DNA of 64,000 bases from Pandoraea captiosa (GCF_902459775.1 NZ_CABPSQ010000001.1:1178001-1242000); one strand, 5' to 3'; shown: positions 1-13,849, counted from the stretch's first letter. Numbers and translations: made by a program. The notes: a model not told the origin generated them from the sequence alone.

Positions 1-1
1 C

Positions 2-511
2 GTGCGTGCGACGTGCGAGAACGTCCGACGTTGTGGGCCAGCGCATTACCTTTACACGCTCTCGTGGTCGAAAACGAATCAGCAGGGCGCGGATCTGCCG
101 GAGAACGAGAAGCCCGTCACCGGCGCCGCCGCTGCCGCGCTGACGGACTGGCTTAGTGCGTCCGGCATCGAAAGCGGCCCGATTTTCCGTCGCGTGCGGC
201 GCGGCGGGCATGTCGGCGAAGCGCTCTCCGAAGCCGCCGTTCGCGACATCGTGCGCGAGCGCTGCGCCCTCGCCGGCCTGGAGGGCAACTTCTCGGCGCA
301 TTCGTTGCGTGCGGGCTTCGTGACCGAAGCGGCACTTCAGCAGGTGCCGCTGGCCGAGACGATGACGATGACCGGCCACACGAGCGTCGCCACGGTCGTT
401 GGCTATTTCCGTCGCGCGGATATGCAACGCTCACGGGCAGCCGATTTGATGGGAGCGGATGAGTCCGACATCGCCCACGAACCCAACGCGCAGGATGAAG
501 CCAACACCTGA
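2..511 (+). CDS. Tyrosine recombinase/integrase, C-terminal part (gene cut by window edge)
   Basis: The reading frame is open from the left edge, so only the last 169 residues or so are visible. The visible part is the C-terminal half of a phage-integrase-type catalytic domain. HSLRAGF matches the HxxR box (catalytic His and Arg). GHTSVATVVGYFRRAD carries the second His of the active site and, eleven residues on, the tyrosine nucleophile. The segment before it (SKTNQQGAD, then PIFRRVRRGG) is typical of chromosomal Burkholderiaceae site-specific integrases. The substrate site cannot be told. The next gene starts about 210 bp downstream and looks unrelated. No att repeat was found in the visible flank, and I see no other mobile-element gene nearby. 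Confidence 0.85.
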   Translation: MRATCENVRRCGPAHYLYTLSWSKTNQQGADLPENEKPVTGAAAAALTDWLSASGIESGPIFRRVRRGGHVGEALSEAAVRDIVRERCALAGLEGNFSAHSLRAGFVTEAALQQVPLAETMTMTGHTSVATVVGYFRRADMQRSRAADLMGADESDIAHEPNAQDEANT

Positions 512-722
512 CCCGGAAGACGACAACGACGCGAAGCACGTTCTGCCGCCCCGATGCGATACCCGTTCGGTCGTCAATGACACCGCACCCTGGTCAACAT
601 AAAGATGCATTTAAGTGGTATCTTTTATCGCGCCGGGCGTATGCCATAGTGGACATATTGGACATTTCGCCTGCAATGACTGCCGCGGTTCCTCCCTTCG
701 AACACTTTAGGTGCAGATCGTC

Positions 723-1856
723 ATGCTCAGCTCCAACACCTCCCCGTCCCGCAATCGCGTCCTTGTCGAACGTCTGGGATTGCAGACCCCCATCATTCAG
801 GCCCCGATGGCGGGCACCTCGACACCGGCGCTCGCTGCCGCCGTCTCCAACGCAGGCGGACTCGGCTCGATCGGCGTCGCGGCCGCCGGTCCGGATGCCG
901 CGCGCAAGGCCATCCACGACACGCGCGCGCTCACGCGCAAGCCGTTCAACGTCAACGTTTTCTGCCACGCGCCCGCCAAGCTCGATGCCGCGCGCGACGC
1001 GGCATGGCTCGCTTATCTCGCGCCGGAATTCGCCCGCTTCGACGCGACGCCGCCCGCCACGCTCAGCGAAATCTACAAGAGCTTCGTCGCAGACGACACC
1101 ATGTACGAGATGCTGCTCGAAGAACGCCCGGCAGTCGTCAGCTTCCATTTCGGATTGCCTTCACAGGACAAAATCGACGCGCTGCACGCCGCGGGCATCA
1201 CACTCTTCGCCACGGCAACGAATCTCACGGAAGCCAAGGCCGTTCAGGCCGCAGGCATCGACGCCATCGTCGCTCAGGGGTTCGAGGCAGGCGGCCATCG
1301 CGGACGCTTCGAGGATCTCGGCGACCGCGTTCCTACCGACGACGAACAACTCGGCACGCTCGCACTCGTGCGTCTGATCGTCACGCATACGTCGGTACCT
1401 GTCATTGCGGCGGGCGGCATCATGGACGGCGCGGGCATTGCCGCCGCGCTCGCGCTGGGAGCGCAGGCCGCACAGCTGGGAACGGCGTTCGTCGCCTGCC
1501 CGGAATCGGCAGCAGACGCCGCATACCGCGAACGTCTCACGAGTTCGAATCCGCCGCGCACGGCACTCATCCGCGCCATCTCGGGCCGCCCCGCTCGCGG
1601 CTTCGTCAACCGGCTCTACGCCATCGAACAAACAGCCGGGCGTCCCGATTTGCCCGCCTATCCCGTGACCTACGACGCCGGCAAGGCGATCCACGCCGCC
1701 GCCAAAGCCAAGGGCAACAGTGACTACGCCGCGCAATGGGCAGGTCAGGCAGCGCCACTCGCACGAGCGATGCCGGCGGCTGAGTTGGTTGATGTGTTGC
1801 GCGCCGAATTGCGTCAGACGCTTGACTCGCTGCGCGAACTGAGCGTTGCGCTCTGA
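723..1856 (+). CDS. Nitronate monooxygenase (2-nitropropane dioxygenase family)
   Basis: A 377-aa FMN-dependent TIM-barrel enzyme that oxidises alkyl nitronates such as propionate-3-nitronate. Family hallmarks are the N-terminal [19 protein letters not shown], the catalytic-His loop GFEAGGHRG near residue 186, and the phosphate-binding [20 protein letters not shown] followed by [16 protein letters not shown] twelve bases upstream is in frame. I chose the ATG because a TAGG lies about 11 bases ahead of it while the GTG has no ribosome site. Length fits class I enzymes. The acrylyl-CoA reductase follows 40 bp later on the same strand. Both act on small C3 compounds, so co-transcription in a 3-nitropropionate or propionate route is plausible, but this is inference. 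Confidence 0.9.
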   Translation: MLSSNTSPSRNRVLVERLGLQTPIIQAPMAGTSTPALAAAVSNAGGLGSIGVAAAGPDAARKAIHDTRALTRKPFNVNVFCHAPAKLDAARDAAWLAYLAPEFARFDATPPATLSEIYKSFVADDTMYEMLLEERPAVVSFHFGLPSQDKIDALHAAGITLFATATNLTEAKAVQAAGIDAIVAQGFEAGGHRGRFEDLGDRVPTDDEQLGTLALVRLIVTHTSVPVIAAGGIMDGAGIAAALALGAQAAQLGTAFVACPESAADAAYRERLTSSNPPRTALIRAISGRPARGFVNRLYAIEQTAGRPDLPAYPVTYDAGKAIHAAAKAKGNSDYAAQWAGQAAPLARAMPAAELVDVLRAELRQTLDSLRELSVAL

Positions 1857-1896
1857 GCGGGGAATACCCGGCCCATAAAATCGGAGACACCCAGGC

Positions 1897-2883
1897 ATGT
1901 TCAAGGCAATCTTGTTGACGCAGTCCGACGGCACGACGCAAGCGGCCGTGACCGAATTGCAGGACGATGCGCTGCCCGCCAGTGGCGACGTCCTCGTCGC
2001 CATCGATTACTCCACCATCAATTACAAGGACGGCCTTGCCATCACCGGCAAGGCGCCCGTCGTGCGGACATGGCCGATGGTCGCCGGCATCGATGGCGCG
2101 GGCACCGTGCTCGAATCGTCGCACCCGGCGTGGCGCGCGGGAGATCGTGTCGTGCTCAACGGTTACGGCGTTGGCGAAACGCATTGGGGATGCCTGTCGC
2201 AGAAGGCCCGGCTGCGTGGCGACTGGCTTGTGCGACTGCCCGAGCGCTTCACGCCGCGTGACGCGATGATCATCGGTACGGCCGGGTACACGGCCATGCT
2301 CTGCGTGATGGCGCTCGAGCGCAGCGGCGTCGTGCCGCACCATGGCGACGTACTCGTCACGGGCGCATCCGGCGGGGTTGGGTCGGTCGCCATCGCACTG
2401 CTCAGCTCGCTCGGCTATCGCGTGGTGGCCTCCACCGGCAAGCTGCATGAGGCAGACTATCTGCAATCGCTAGGCGCCGCGGAAGTCATCGACCGCACCG
2501 CATTCTCCGAGCCGGGCAAGCCGTTGCAGAAGGAACGTTGGGCAGCGGTGGTCGACGCCGTCGGCTCCCACACGCTGGTCAATGCCATCGCACAATTGCG
2601 TTACGGCGGTGTGGCCACGGCCTGCGGTCTCGCGCAGGGCATGGATTTCCCGGCGAACATGGCGCCCTTCATTCTTCGCGGCGTCACCCTGCATGGCATC
2701 GACAGTGTCATGGCGCCGCGTGAGTTGCGCGAAGAGGCATGGCAGCGGCTTGCGCGCGATCTGGAGCCACAGAAACTCGGCGGCATTTCACATGACGTCG
2801 GCCTGGCGGAGGCCATCGCCGTCGGTCAACGCATCGTCAAGGGAGAGATCCACGGGCGCGTGGTCGTCGACGTCAATCGCTGA
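1897..2883 (+). CDS. acuI: Acrylyl-CoA reductase / YhdH-YhfP family quinone oxidoreductase
   Basis: A 328-aa medium-chain dehydrogenase/reductase without the structural-zinc cysteines. The N-terminal pattern DYSTINYKDGLAITGK and the GIDGAGTV segment are diagnostic of the YhdH/AcuI branch. The NADPH-binding GASGGVGSVAIALL sits near residue 155. Characterised members reduce acryloyl-CoA to propionyl-CoA with NADPH and so detoxify acrylate. A GGAGA lies 11 bases before the ATG. The gene is 40 bp behind the nitronate monooxygenase and convergent with livF, with a strong stem-loop between them. Confidence 0.88.
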   Translation: MFKAILLTQSDGTTQAAVTELQDDALPASGDVLVAIDYSTINYKDGLAITGKAPVVRTWPMVAGIDGAGTVLESSHPAWRAGDRVVLNGYGVGETHWGCLSQKARLRGDWLVRLPERFTPRDAMIIGTAGYTAMLCVMALERSGVVPHHGDVLVTGASGGVGSVAIALLSSLGYRVVASTGKLHEADYLQSLGAAEVIDRTAFSEPGKPLQKERWAAVVDAVGSHTLVNAIAQLRYGGVATACGLAQGMDFPANMAPFILRGVTLHGIDSVMAPRELREEAWQRLARDLEPQKLGGISHDVGLAEAIAVGQRIVKGEIHGRVVVDVNR

Positions 2884-2905
2884 ACACGCGCGGCCGCAAA
2901 TGACA

Positions 2906-2937
2906 ATGGGCGACCGATCCGTCGATCGGTCGCCCAT
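2906..2937. terminator. Convergent stem-loop between acuI and livF
   Basis: A perfect 14-bp inverted repeat (arm ATGGGCGACCGATC) with a 4-base loop CGTC lies between two converging stop codons. Neither side has a long T tract, so it may be a bidirectional terminator or an mRNA 3'-end protector. Confidence 0.7.
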
Positions 2938-2965
2938 GCTGTTGGCACGGACGCCAGTGCCGAGA

Positions 2966-3688
2966 TCAGTGACTTCCGCCCAGATAGGCCGCACGCACCT
3001 TATCGTCATTGCGCAGGCTTTGCGCCGGACCATGCACGGAAATGCTGCCGTTCTCGAGCACATAACCGTAATCGGCGACGGCCAAAGCGGCGGCGGCGAA
3101 CTGTTCCACCAGCAACATGGTCACGCCTTCCGCTTTCAGATTGCTGATGATGCGGAACACTTCGTCGACCAGAATCGGCGCCAGTCCCATTGACGGCTCG
3201 TCGAGCAGCACGATATCCGGGCGCAGCATGACCGCCCGCGCCATCGCCAGCATTTGCTGTTCGCCGCCCGAGAGCGTGCCCGCCAATTGATTGCGCCGCT
3301 CCTTGAGTCGCGGGAACAAGTCCATTGCGCGGTCCAGATCGGCGGCCACATCGCCGCGCGGCCGACTGCCGGTCAGACGTGGAAACGCCCCCAGGCGAAG
3401 ATTGTCCGTCACCGACATGGTGGCGAACACGCGCCGCCCTTCGGGCGAGTGCGCCAATCCCAGCTTGGCGATGCGATGAGAGTCGAGCCCGTCGATACGC
3501 TTCTCGCCGAGGGTGATCTCACCCGCCGACGGCTTGATCATGCCGGACACGGCGCGCATGGTCGTCGTCTTGCCCGCACCGTTCGAGCCAATGAGGGTGA
3601 CGACCTGGCCGCCAGGCACATCGATATCGATGCCGTGCAGCACCTGCACCTTGCCGTAGCCGGCTTGCAGATTACGAATGGAAAGCAT
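2966..3688 (-). CDS. livF: Branched-chain amino-acid ABC transporter ATP-binding protein LivF
   Basis: A 240-aa ABC ATPase, the usual LivF length. Walker A is GSNGAGKTT (residues 34-42), the signature LSGGEQ is at 139-144 and Walker B IVLLDE is at 159-164. The EGRRVFATMSVTDNL segment is typical of LivF. It is the last gene of the minus-strand liv cluster, 52 bp after the LivMG fusion. It supplies the second nucleotide-binding domain of a hydrophobic amino-acid importer at the inner membrane. Confidence 0.93.
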   Translation of the reverse strand: MLSIRNLQAGYGKVQVLHGIDIDVPGGQVVTLIGSNGAGKTTTMRAVSGMIKPSAGEITLGEKRIDGLDSHRIAKLGLAHSPEGRRVFATMSVTDNLRLGAFPRLTGSRPRGDVAADLDRAMDLFPRLKERRNQLAGTLSGGEQQMLAMARAVMLRPDIVLLDEPSMGLAPILVDEVFRIISNLKAEGVTMLLVEQFAAAALAVADYGYVLENGSISVHGPAQSLRNDDKVRAAYLGGSH

Positions 3689-3740
3689 AGGAGTTCCGTT
3701 TTTCCGTCTATTCGTCTATTCGTCGATTCGGTCGTGTGCG

Positions 3741-5729
3741 TCAGTGCGTGGTCGATGCACCGCCCAGATACGCCTCGATCACCTTTTCGTCGGCCTGAAT
3801 CTGCGCCGGCAGACCTTCGGCGATCTTTTGGCCGAAGTCCAGCACCGACACGGTCTGGCACGTGCTCATCACCACATCCATGTGGTGCTCGATGAGAATC
3901 ACCGTGATGCCGTGATCGCGAATCTTGCGAATGATGGCGAGCAACTCGCGAATGTCGGGCGCCGTCAGACCGGCAGCCGGCTCGTCGAGCAGCAGCAGAC
4001 GCGGATCGAGGGCCAACGCGCGCGCGATTTCGAGCAGACGCTGCTTCCCGTACGGCAGGTTGCGCGCCTCTTCGTCCGCCAGCGACGCCAGCCCGACGAA
4101 TTCCAGCAGCCGCATGGCCCGGGCACGCGCGCCGTCCTCCTCGCGCTTGTATCGCGGCAGGCGCAACGAGACATCCACCAATGTCGAATTGAACGTGTGA
4201 TGCAGACCGACGAGCACGTTTTCCAACGCAGTCATCTCGCCGAAGAGCTGCACATTCTGGAACGTACGCGCCACCCCGGACAGCGCAATGTCGGCAGACG
4301 TACGCCCCGCCAGCGACTCGCCGGCGAACTCGATGCTGCCCGCCGTGGGCACGTAGATGCCCGTGAGCACGTTCATCATCGTGCTCTTGCCGGAGCCGTT
4401 CGGGCCGATCAGGCCGTGAATGGTGCCGCGCTTGACGGTCAGATCGACCTGGTTGAGCGCCTTGAGCCCGTCGAACTGCATCAGCAACTGGCGCACCTTG
4501 AGCAATTCTTCCGGCCCATTCGCTGCCTCTGCCAGTACCGGGTCATTGCTGCCGGCGGCCGAATCGTCCACTTGCGTGGCGGAGACGGTGAGCGTGCGGC
4601 GGCGGTGCAGAATACGTGAGCGCAGGAAACCGATGATGCCGTCCGGCAGGTAGTACACGACGAACAGAATCATCAGACCGAAGATCGTCAGACGCCAGTC
4701 CGTGATGCTCTCGCGCCACCAGGTCACGCCGGCGAGTGCGATCGTGCCGATGACAGGCACGGCGGCCTTCGCGAGCGTGGTCCGGGCACGCGCCACGCCC
4801 GTGATGGCCGCAACGGTCGTGACCACGGCGATGAGCGACGCCACGATACGGAAGACATTGATGTCGTCGAGCAACTGCGGCAGCAACACGATGATCGCCG
4901 CGCCGAGCAACGAGCCGCTGCGGGTCTTGCGACCGCCCATGATGACGGCCAGCAGGAACAGGATCGTGAGCTCGAAGTTGTACGTGTTCGGCGAGATGTA
5001 CTGCTCCGAGTAGGCGTAAAGGCTGCCCGCGAGCCCGGCGAAACCGGCGCTGATCACGAACGCATACACCTTGTAGCGATACACCGACACGCCCATGCAG
5101 TCCGATGCGACCGGCGAATCGCGCAGCGCTTCGAACGCACGGCCGAGGTGCGACTTCAGAATGCGATGTGCCACGAGCATGCTCAGCAACAGCAGCACCG
5201 CAACGATCCAGTAGTACTCGACCTCGTCGATGGGATGCCCGCCGATGACCGGTTTTGTGAGCTTGATGCCCAGCGGCCCGGACGTGAGGAAGTCCATCTC
5301 GTTGATGAGAATCTGGATGATGGTGCCGAACGCCAGCGTCACCATTGCCAGATACGGCCCGATCACGCGCAGTGCGGGCAAGGCCAGCACCGCGCCGAAC
5401 GCCGCCGTGACGAGAATCGCCGCGGGCAGCGCCAGCCAGAGCGTGAGCCCGAGCTTGGCGAAAAAGACGCCCGCGACATAGGCGCCGATGCCGAACAGCC
5501 CTGCATGGCCGAGCGACACCTGCCCCGTGTAACCCACGACGATGTCCAGCCCGAAGAGCAGGATCGCGTAGATCATGATCGTCTCGATCATGTGGATGTA
5601 ATACGGATTGCTGACGGCCATGGGGAAGCCGAACAGCGCGACGATGCCGACGATCGCGGCAAGTTTGGTCGTCGCGCGCAGGCCGCCGAGATCGCCGGCC
5701 CCGCGTGCAGTGGAGGTCTGTGCGGTCAT
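3741..5729 (-). CDS. Fused LivM permease - LivG ATPase of a branched-chain amino-acid ABC transporter
   Basis: A 662-aa chain joining two usually separate subunits. Residues 1-380 or so form the LivM-type permease: many hydrophobic spans, with the family motif GYTGQVSLGHAGLFGIGAYV near residue 65. A polar linker rich in Asp, Ala and Asn follows, to about 405. The rest is a LivG ATPase: Walker A GPNGSGKST with the Lys at 448, the LivG-style signature LPYGKQR, and Walker B LLLLDEPAAGL. No stop or frameshift breaks the join, so the fusion is real in this sequence. The start is 2 bp beyond the livH stop, implying translational coupling. Similar M-G fusions occur in other Burkholderiales. Substrate specificity within the Liv family cannot be read here. 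Confidence 0.9.
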   Translation of the reverse strand: MTAQTSTARGAGDLGGLRATTKLAAIVGIVALFGFPMAVSNPYYIHMIETIMIYAILLFGLDIVVGYTGQVSLGHAGLFGIGAYVAGVFFAKLGLTLWLALPAAILVTAAFGAVLALPALRVIGPYLAMVTLAFGTIIQILINEMDFLTSGPLGIKLTKPVIGGHPIDEVEYYWIVAVLLLLSMLVAHRILKSHLGRAFEALRDSPVASDCMGVSVYRYKVYAFVISAGFAGLAGSLYAYSEQYISPNTYNFELTILFLLAVIMGGRKTRSGSLLGAAIIVLLPQLLDDINVFRIVASLIAVVTTVAAITGVARARTTLAKAAVPVIGTIALAGVTWWRESITDWRLTIFGLMILFVVYYLPDGIIGFLRSRILHRRRTLTVSATQVDDSAAGSNDPVLAEAANGPEELLKVRQLLMQFDGLKALNQVDLTVKRGTIHGLIGPNGSGKSTMMNVLTGIYVPTAGSIEFAGESLAGRTSADIALSGVARTFQNVQLFGEMTALENVLVGLHHTFNSTLVDVSLRLPRYKREEDGARARAMRLLEFVGLASLADEEARNLPYGKQRLLEIARALALDPRLLLLDEPAAGLTAPDIRELLAIIRKIRDHGITVILIEHHMDVVMSTCQTVSVLDFGQKIAEGLPAQIQADEKVIEAYLGGASTTH

Positions 5730-5731
5730 GG

Positions 5732-6610
5732 TTACACCTTCTTGATGGCGGTCTTGCCGAACAGGCCTGCCGGCTTCACGGCCAGCACGAGCAGCAGCAG
5801 TACGAGACCCGGCACGTCTTTGTAGCCGGTCGAGATGTAGAACGCGGTCGTGGTCTCGGCCACGCCGAGGATCACGCCGCCCACGAGCACGCCCATGCCG
5901 CTCGACAAGCCGCCGATAATCGCCACGGCGAACGCCTTGAGCCCCAGCACGGCGCCCATCGTGGCGCCGGTCAGCGTGAGCGGTGCCACGAGCACCCCGG
6001 CAAACGCCGCGGCCATCGACGACAGCGCATAAGAGAACGTAATCACCAGACTGGTGTTGATGCCCATGAGACCGGCGGCGTCGCGATCGTTCGCGGTCGC
6101 CACCACGGCCTTGCCGTAAATCGAGCGACGGTTGAAGAACTCGACGGCGGCCATCATGAGCAGCGCGCCCACGACAACGAGCAGTTCCATGGGCAGCACA
6201 TTTGCGCCCATCAGATTGATCGGGGCTTCGGGCAGCGGCGACGGGAATTTGAGGTCATCTCGGCCCCAGAGATTTTCCGCCACGTTCTTGAAGATGATGC
6301 CCAGTGCGATGGTCGACATGATCCAGCCGAATTCCGACTTGATGCGTAGTGCAGGTTTCACGCCGATGCGCTCGACGAAAGCGCCTTGGACGAGGCCGAA
6401 CAGACAGACGATGGGAATCATCAGCCAGTAGTTCAGACCGAGGGTGTCGACCAGCGTCAGGCCGACCAGTGCGCCGAGCATCAGCGCTTCGCCCTGGCCA
6501 AAGTTCAGGGTGCCGGACGTCGCAAACGTCAGTTGGTAACCGAAGGCGATCACGGCGTAAATCATCCCCAGCGCGATACCGCTGTAGATGAGTTGAATCA
6601 GGATGGTCAT
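5732..6610 (-). CDS. livH: Branched-chain amino-acid ABC transporter permease LivH
   Basis: A 292-aa polytopic inner-membrane protein with the LivH start pattern (LIQLIYSGIALGMIYAVIA) and the conserved loop NDRDAAGLMGINT near residue 175. Hydrophobic spans cover most of the length, as expected for about eight transmembrane segments. It forms the translocation pore with the permease half of the LivMG fusion, whose start lies 2 bp downstream. The upstream binding-protein gene is separated by about 230 bp holding stem-loops, which may set the high binding-protein to low-permease ratio. Confidence 0.92.
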   Translation of the reverse strand: MTILIQLIYSGIALGMIYAVIAFGYQLTFATSGTLNFGQGEALMLGALVGLTLVDTLGLNYWLMIPIVCLFGLVQGAFVERIGVKPALRIKSEFGWIMSTIALGIIFKNVAENLWGRDDLKFPSPLPEAPINLMGANVLPMELLVVVGALLMMAAVEFFNRRSIYGKAVVATANDRDAAGLMGINTSLVITFSYALSSMAAAFAGVLVAPLTLTGATMGAVLGLKAFAVAIIGGLSSGMGVLVGGVILGVAETTTAFYISTGYKDVPGLVLLLLVLAVKPAGLFGKTAIKKV

Positions 6611-6745
6611 GCGGTCCTCTCTCGCGAGTGCGAGCCTACGAGCCTACGAACGGTGCTCGGGAGGCATTCGATGCGTGTGCCGCACGCCGGTCCCGAGTGC
6701 CGGCGGCGGGCAACGGTGGCGTGAAGACAGCGCGCCCGCCCCGCG

Positions 6746-6821
6746 CCGGTGCCCTTGGTCGAGGCACCGGAACGAAGACGACGCGCGCCGTCGTTCACCC
6801 GTCATGGCTGCAAAATGCAGC
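6746..6821 (-). terminator. Intercistronic stem-loops between livK and livH
   Basis: Two inverted repeats lie just after the livK stop. GCTGCA/TGCAGC has a 3-base loop (6807-6821), and CCGGTGCC/GGCACCGG has a 9-base loop (6746-6770). No T tract follows. In ABC operons such hairpins often attenuate read-through or protect the binding-protein mRNA; that role is inferred here. The rest of the 229-bp gap is GC-rich and shows no gene. Confidence 0.4.
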
Positions 6822-6839
6822 GCCGGGACGAAAGACGCC

Positions 6840-8063
6840 TTACTTGGAAGCCGTGGCTGCCTTCTCGCGAACCTTGCTGCCGGCCTTCAGATCGGCGTCG
6901 TACGCGTACACGACGCGACCGCCCTTGACTTCACCGAACACCGGAATGTTCGCCGTGATGGCGTCGTGATCGTCATGCGTGAACGGTCGGTCGTAGGTCG
7001 TGACCACCCCTTCGACCGGCGTCTTCAGGTCTTCCAGCGCTGCGCGCACCTTCGGGCCGTCCGTGCTGCCCGCCTGCTTGATGGCCGCGGCCAGCAGGTA
7101 GATCGAGTCGTAGCCTTGCGCTGCCGAGACCGCCGAATCGATGCGGTTGTTCTTCGGCTTGAACATGGCCAGATAGCCGTCGATGAAGGCCTTGCGCTTG
7201 GGCGTATTCGGTTCCTGAATGAACGTTTGCGGCATACGGGCGCCTTCGCCGTTCGCTCCCGAGTTGTCGATGTAGTTCGCCATCGCCAGCGTCCAGCTGC
7301 CCACGATCGGCAGCTTCCAGCCGAGCTTGCCCATGCCGTTGGCGATCTGCGCCAGTTCCGGGCCGATGCCGTACGTGAGGATCACGTCGGCGCCTGCCTG
7401 TTTGGCCTTGAGCAACTGGGCCGTCATGTCGACGTCCTTGATGTTGAACTTCTCGACGGCGACGGGCGTGATGCCCTTGGCCTTGAGCGCCTTTTCCAGA
7501 TCCTCACGACCGAGCTGACCGTAGTTGGTCGAGTCGGCGAGAATGGCGGGCTTCTTGAAGCCGCGACGCGTGATGGCTTCCTCGACGATCATCGGCGCCT
7601 GAATGCTGTCCTTGGCCGAGTTGCGGAAGACGTAGTTGTCCGGGTACTGGGGCGGCTTGAACTGGTCGGTAATGACCGTGCCCGTGGCCACGTTGTTGAA
7701 CACCGGAATTTTGGCGTCCTGATAGAAACGCTGCGAGGCGAGCGCAACACCGGTGTTGATGTAGCCGACGGTGGCGACCACCTTTTCCTTGTTGATCAGT
7801 TCCTGCGCGACCTGCACGCCGCGCTCGTTCTTGGCCTCTTCGTCACGCTCGACCAGCACGATCTGACGACCGAGCACGCCGCCCGACTTGTTGATTTCCG
7901 CTGCGGCCAGACGCACGCCGTCGCGCATGGACACGCCCATCGACGACGAACCGCCGGTGAACGGGCCGGACACGCCGATCTTGATCGGATCGGCTGCGAT
8001 CGCCATCGAGGCGGACAGGGCGAACGCCACGGCGCCGGCCATGAGCTTGAATCGGAATTGCAT
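6840..8063 (-). CDS. livK: Periplasmic branched-chain amino-acid (Leu/Ile/Val-type) binding protein
   Basis: A 407-aa type I periplasmic binding protein (Peripla_BP_6). The first 23 residues are a clean Sec signal peptide ending ASMAIA, followed by DPIKIGVSGPFTGGSSSMG, the usual first strand and ligand loop of LivK-like proteins. The later pattern DVILTYGIGPELAQI also fits. A GAAGGAG lies 6 bases before the ATG. It is first in the livK-livH-livMG-livF cluster. Ligand may be a branched-chain amino acid, but this family also includes aromatic-acid and urea binders. Confidence 0.9.
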   Translation of the reverse strand: MQFRFKLMAGAVAFALSASMAIAADPIKIGVSGPFTGGSSSMGVSMRDGVRLAAAEINKSGGVLGRQIVLVERDEEAKNERGVQVAQELINKEKVVATVGYINTGVALASQRFYQDAKIPVFNNVATGTVITDQFKPPQYPDNYVFRNSAKDSIQAPMIVEEAITRRGFKKPAILADSTNYGQLGREDLEKALKAKGITPVAVEKFNIKDVDMTAQLLKAKQAGADVILTYGIGPELAQIANGMGKLGWKLPIVGSWTLAMANYIDNSGANGEGARMPQTFIQEPNTPKRKAFIDGYLAMFKPKNNRIDSAVSAAQGYDSIYLLAAAIKQAGSTDGPKVRAALEDLKTPVEGVVTTYDRPFTHDDHDAITANIPVFGEVKGGRVVYAYDADLKAGSKVREKAATASK

Positions 8064-8467
8064 AAGGGTCTCCTTCGGTGCGATGCGTTTCGATATGACG
8101 CTTTTCTGCTGCGATTTTCCTTGGTGTCGCAGGCCCTGCCGTGGATGCGCGATTCACGGGATACTGCCCCCCTCACACCGCCCCGGTCCTTGTAATTCGT
8201 ATCAGGGCGATACCGTCAAGCACGCGTCGAACGACCAACCTAGCGCGCCGATTATGTGATCGCTGAGTTTCGCCCGCAAAGGCGGGAATACCCCTACGGG
8301 GACGCGGGTTTGCGCCCCGTTAGCACCATTTGATGCGGGTTTCCAAGCAATTTAGCGGCACGCGCCCATGTACGGCGCGTGTCTGGAGAACGGCACGGAG
8401 TGCCAAAGAGTTCGACTCGGGTGACGGGTCGTAAGGGAGTTGTAAGCGAGAGCGATTATTCGCGGAA
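8064..8467. other. Intergenic region between livK and ftsK
   Basis: 404 bp with no convincing gene. It serves as the livK 5' region and the ftsK 3' region. The only clear structure is a small hairpin CCCGC/GCGGG (8273-8286) followed by CCCC-TAC-GGGG (8291-8301). Both could belong to a weak ftsK terminator on the minus strand. No confident promoter was recognised. Confidence 0.35.
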
Positions 8468-12670
<4,203 letters not shown>

Positions 12671-12826
12671 AATCGCTCATTGCTTCAGGAAAACCCGGAG
12701 AGCGATTGTAGCAGGTAGGTCACCCCCTCGGCGGCCCGACTGCACGGACTTTTGCGCACCCGGCATGCCGGGGCCCTGCATTATGTTCGACCGTCATGCG
12801 TGAGCGTTATGCGCGGCCGTTATGCG

Positions 12827-13849
12827 CTATGCGCGACCGTGCGTTCCCGTGGGACGCAATGTCGTCACGGCGTCCACCGCCACACGCTCGACCGCGGCGA
12901 CCGGCAACGCCTCGTCCGGCACCACCAGACTCAGGTTCCGGCGACGCAGCGAGCGCCAGTCGACCTTGGCGAAGATATCCGCGCCGAGTGCGCTCGTGGG
13001 CGACAGGTTCTCGACGCGCACCCCGCGCGCGCGCAACACTTCGGCGGCGTGACGGAACGACGGTTCGATAAGCGTGGTGAATTCCGCGTCCAGACGGGTG
13101 GGCGCGCGGGTCTGCATCGTCTCGTAAAAACGCGGCGTCTGCGAGGCATCGCGCAGGTCCAGTCCATGCATGTACATCTCGGTAAAGCCCAGCCACGTGG
13201 CAACCTGCAACGCGAAATACGCCACCGTGCCGCCGTGGAAGAATCCGTTATCGATGTCGAAGCTGAAGCCGATCTGGCTGTCGTCGCTCAGGAACGATGC
13301 GCTGGCCGCAACCCGTGCGTCGCCACGCAGCGTCGACGTCGTGCGCGCCGCCTCCAGGCCGCGCTTGAAAATATCGTCGACGAGATAAACGCGGCAGCCG
13401 AAGGCCGATGTGGGAAACATATCGAGCAGGCGCGCCAGCACCACCGGCGTCACGAACAGCACCAGGTCGCGCGCCACGATGCGGCGCGCGAGGTCAGGCC
13501 GCTGACGCACAAAACCGGCATCGAGAATGCAGTAGTAATCGAATTTGACCGGTGCACGGGCGCTCAGCGCAATCGCACCGTTCACGCCCATGACGTGATG
13601 CATGGGCAGCGCCTCGTAGTCGATCTCGGCGATCGACGGCCCGCTGGCAATGATGTGGCACGGCAGGCGTCGCAGACGTTGCAGTTCCGCGCGACCGGCG
13701 AGCGGCACATGGCGCCCGCGCCATGTGAATCGTTGGATGGCCCCCATCGCATCGCGCTCGATGCGCGCATGCGGCCACAACCGTTCGTTGTGCCGCCACT
13801 TGGCCGTATGGCTGTGACGGTAGACGAGTTTGAGTAAGGTCGAAAACAT
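12827..13849 (-). CDS. Putative LPS-core / sugar-transferase-like protein (WaaZ or DUF115-like)
   Basis: 340 aa from the chosen ATG. The N-terminal MFSTLLKLVYRHSHTAKWR is basic and looks natural, whereas the upstream in-frame extension looks like translated intergenic DNA. The segment CHIIASGPSI followed by HHVMGVNGAIALS resembles the GSGPSL / xxxNGA motif of DUF115 and WaaZ-type proteins, which act on Kdo or related sugars in LPS core or flagellin glycosylation. A DIDNGFFHGGTVAYFALQ segment and a MYMHGLDLRD segment further on are also in that style. There is no signal peptide or membrane span, so a cytoplasmic-face enzyme is likely. It stands alone, with about 156 bp to ftsK and 500 bp to the GGDEF/EAL gene. 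The exact reaction is unknown. Confidence 0.5.
   Translation of the reverse strand: MFSTLLKLVYRHSHTAKWRHNERLWPHARIERDAMGAIQRFTWRGRHVPLAGRAELQRLRRLPCHIIASGPSIAEIDYEALPMHHVMGVNGAIALSARAPVKFDYYCILDAGFVRQRPDLARRIVARDLVLFVTPVVLARLLDMFPTSAFGCRVYLVDDIFKRGLEAARTTSTLRGDARVAASASFLSDDSQIGFSFDIDNGFFHGGTVAYFALQVATWLGFTEMYMHGLDLRDASQTPRFYETMQTRAPTRLDAEFTTLIEPSFRHAAEVLRARGVRVENLSPTSALGADIFAKVDWRSLRRRNLSLVVPDEALPVAAVERVAVDAVTTLRPTGTHGRA

Noticed and set aside
577-1377. 266-codon plus-strand open frame overlapping the nitronate monooxygenase gene
   Set aside because: Different frame, Ser/Arg/Pro-rich with no domain; the enzyme frame is clear.
6603-8195. 530-codon plus-strand open frame opposite livK
   Set aside because: Shadow of a well-supported binding-protein gene; composition is Arg/His/Val-rich with no family features.
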